Virus record (IMG/VR): IMGVR_UViG_3300035659_001663
Location: 1-64,000 of that record
Length of the DNA stretch: 64,000 nt
Source of the DNA: a virus
Reading direction: 5' to 3' (one strand)
The translations under genes and the position numbers were made by a program. Every line of letters begins with the position of its first letter. The stretch's first letter is position 1. The notes under the pieces were generated by a model, which had not been told where the DNA came from, made no database searches, and saw only the letters and a list, made by a program, of their open reading frames with translations. Positions 62,443 to 64,000 of this stretch are shown piece by piece.

Positions 62443-63024
62443 ATGTTGAATATAATAATGAGATTTATTCAAAAGATGATATTGAGTGATAATACTATTA
62501 AAGAGTACATCATTAGTATTTGTTTGAATAAAGATCAAGAATTACGAGATGAATTTACTGCTAAGATTTCATTTTTGGCTGATGATAATGAGATTTATCA
62601 GAAAATTGAATCACTTGAAAATGATTTACTTGAAAAGTGCAATATTTTAGTTGATAGTGTTTATTCAGATGAAGAATTCAAATCGTTGAAAGCATCAATA
62701 GTAGAATTTAAGTTAGCTCTTGACAATTGTTATAGTGCATTAGATTCTAAGGCCGATCAAGAGTTAACATTACAATTGACAGCTAATAATATCAAGTTAT
62801 CGAAAGCAGTACTTGACATAAAGCGTCAAGTTGAAAATACACAGCCTGTACAAATTCAAGATTCAACAGCGATTGAAAGTTTAGTTAAGAAAACTAGAGT
62901 AGACACAGCAACAGTTATTACAAAAGTAAAAGAGAGTGTGTCTGAGTTAGATATTAAGTTGGATGCGTTTATAGATACTGTCAGTGAGAAGATTGCAGAG
63001 ATAAAGCAGAAGAATAGAAGATAG
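62443..63024 (+). CDS. Hypothetical coiled-coil protein
   Basis: A 193-residue protein with AAAGGAG before the ATG. After an N-terminal hydrophobic helix the rest is helical with heptad-like spacing (YQKIESLENDLLEKCNILV; ELDIKLDAFIDTVSEKIAE), so it is probably a coiled coil. Function unknown. Confidence 0.6.
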   Translation: MLNIIMRFIQKMILSDNTIKEYIISICLNKDQELRDEFTAKISFLADDNEIYQKIESLENDLLEKCNILVDSVYSDEEFKSLKASIVEFKLALDNCYSALDSKADQELTLQLTANNIKLSKAVLDIKRQVENTQPVQIQDSTAIESLVKKTRVDTATVITKVKESVSELDIKLDAFIDTVSEKIAEIKQKNRR

Positions 63025-63048
63025 AAATTAAGATAGATGGAGAAAAAC

Positions 63049-63564
63049 ATGTCTGAGAATATGACTATTGTTACTCCTGATTTGTATTTTGCTGCATATT
63101 TGAAAGCTAAGAGCTGTCAGATTGTTAATATACAAAAAGAAGGTACGAAAACTATATTTACGTTTGATGTTAATGATTCTCATTTGACAGTGCCAGAGTT
63201 GAAGCATGGATATTTCAATAATGATGATGATTTTAAGTACACTGTTTGTGCGATAGATTTTGCTGATGCTATTCGAGCATTGAAGACATTATGTCATGTT
63301 GAAGATAGTGATAAGATAACTACTCCAGATTTGTATTTTGCTGCATATTTGAAGACGAAGAGGTGTTCAGTAGAGACTGTTAGACAACGAGATTCAAAGA
63401 CAGTGTTTTTATTTGAAGTTGGTCCGTCAGGATTGTCTGCATTAGAGTTGAAATTGGGATATTTTAATAGTATACAGGACAAGAGATGCACAGTGAACGC
63501 ATCAGCATATACTGATGCAGTGCGATCATTGAAAACGATGTGTCATATAACAGGTGATCTGTAG
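63049..63564 (+). CDS. Protein with two tandem DUF5659-like domains
   Basis: A 171-residue protein from the ATG at 63049 (GGAGAAAA upstream). It consists of two related halves: TPDLYFAAYLKAKSCQIVNI...ELKHGYFNN...AIRALKTLCHV and TPDLYFAAYLKTKRCSVETV...ELKLGYFNS...AVRSLKTMCHI. This unit resembles the small DUF5659 domain found in phages. The internal duplication is clear from sequence. Function unknown. Confidence 0.65.
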   Translation: MSENMTIVTPDLYFAAYLKAKSCQIVNIQKEGTKTIFTFDVNDSHLTVPELKHGYFNNDDDFKYTVCAIDFADAIRALKTLCHVEDSDKITTPDLYFAAYLKTKRCSVETVRQRDSKTVFLFEVGPSGLSALELKLGYFNSIQDKRCTVNASAYTDAVRSLKTMCHITGDL

Positions 63565-63746
63565 AATATAGGAATTGTGATCAATATTACAAAGCAAAGT
63601 CATTTTATAAGAAATTGACGTGTGATGATATTGATTCAACTCCAACTAACATCGACGGGCAAACGATTGATTATTTAGTAGGGGATATTAACAACTATCT
63701 TGAGGACCCTGAAGTTCTTGTTCAAGCTATAAAAGATATACCATGA
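63554..63746 (+). pseudogene. Open frame without a good start, possible gene remnant
   Basis: From 63554 a frame stays open to the TGA at 63744-63746 but contains no ATG; a TTG at 63615 could start a 43-residue peptide (LTCDDIDSTPTNIDGQTID...). The sequence looks coding (LVGDINNYLEDPEVLVQAI) and its stop overlaps the next ATG (ATGA). It may be the 3' end of a gene truncated by recombination, or a short gene with an unusual start. Confidence 0.35.
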
Positions 63747-64000
63747 ACCGAACATACTTTGCAGGAAACTACTATGTAGGGAATAATGGTGTAGGCAGAA
63801 CTAATCTGATTACTTCACCTGTAGCAATACCTGGAAGTTGGGCTAATTATTTCACATCGGCCAAAATTGCCTACAAGGACTGGTTTTTAATTGATACAAC
63901 GGGCAAAGTATTTTTCCTTGGGTATGATGCTACAGTATTAGGTGTAGGGGGAACAAATCAGTGTATTTCTTGTACTGTTCCAACTTCAATTGCTCGACCT
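63743..64000 (+). CDS. RCC1-like propeller fibre protein, N-terminal part
   Basis: From the ATG at 63743 the frame is open for 86 codons to the window edge. It reads like RCC1 repeats: TYFAGNYYVGNNGVGRTN, WFLIDTTGKVFFLGYDATVLGVGG and TVPTSIARP. The start overlaps the preceding frame's stop. Such repeats in phages occur in fibre and adhesin proteins. The rest is outside the window. Confidence 0.6.
   Translation, partial: MNRTYFAGNYYVGNNGVGRTNLITSPVAIPGSWANYFTSAKIAYKDWFLIDTTGKVFFLGYDATVLGVGGTNQCISCTVPTSIARP

Noticed and set aside
1-64000. Recoded stop codon (alternative genetic code)
   Set aside because: TAA, TAG and TGA all occur as normal gene ends throughout, and long conserved proteins such as GyrA and TopA contain no internal stops.

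Overview
This window is one stretch of a large, AT-rich tailed bacteriophage (Caudoviricetes) genome. It holds a complete head-assembly block in the usual order: large terminase (45803-47719), portal (48545-51118), prohead protease (51601-53343), probable scaffold (53553-55403), probable decoration protein (55437-55934) and HK97-fold major capsid protein (56002-56874). Around it are tail-fibre-like genes, homing endonucleases, an intein and virus-encoded replication and transcription enzymes. Genes are tightly packed, mostly on the plus strand, often with ATGA overlaps and AGGAGG-type ribosome binding sites. All three stop codons are used, so the standard genetic code applies. An own gyrase pair, topoisomerase I and sigma factor suggest a big (jumbo-class) phage, but the host cannot be named from the sequence.

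Layout. 1-2073 (minus strand): the N-terminal part of a TnpB-like nuclease running off the left edge, an HPr-like phosphocarrier and two unknown genes. 2154-12578 (plus): an accessory island with an Ogg2-type DNA glycosylase, PP2C phosphatase, Ser/Thr-kinase-like protein, HNH nuclease, nicotinamidase, vWA protein, macro-domain protein, two zinc-ribbon proteins and a second vWA protein. It resembles bacterial TerY-P (vWA/PP2C/kinase) signalling modules joined to NAD/ADP-ribose enzymes. 12699-16938: probable virion-associated small proteins, one split by an intein. 17077-31399: tail-fibre-like genes in which one six-part NHL/beta-propeller-like cassette recurs five times, plus a decayed sixth copy; a glycosyltransferase-like gene sits among them. 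31460-35997: a GIY-YIG endonuclease, then an overlapping kinase, radical SAM and uracil-DNA-glycosylase-like cluster, and small genes. 35978-42857: GyrB, GyrA and TopA. 43025-45801: small zinc proteins, a membrane protein and a sigma-70-like factor with a C-terminal SWIM-like finger. 45803-56874: packaging and capsid. 56875-63564: a relic of a capsid-protein C-terminus beside an HNH gene, a zinc-finger protein, a zinc metalloprotease and virion-like proteins. 63743-64000: start of an RCC1-like fibre gene cut by the right edge.

How the parts work together (inference). The sigma factor probably redirects host RNA polymerase to phage promoters. Gyrase and topoisomerase I would set the supercoiling of replicating DNA, and terminase, portal, protease, scaffold and capsid build and fill the head. 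The left island looks like host-takeover or counter-defence signalling: phosphorylation switches, NAD salvage and ADP-ribose processing. The fibre region looks like a site of repeated domain shuffling of host-recognition modules. No tail sheath, tube, tape measure, DNA polymerase, tRNA gene or CRISPR array was recognised in this window.
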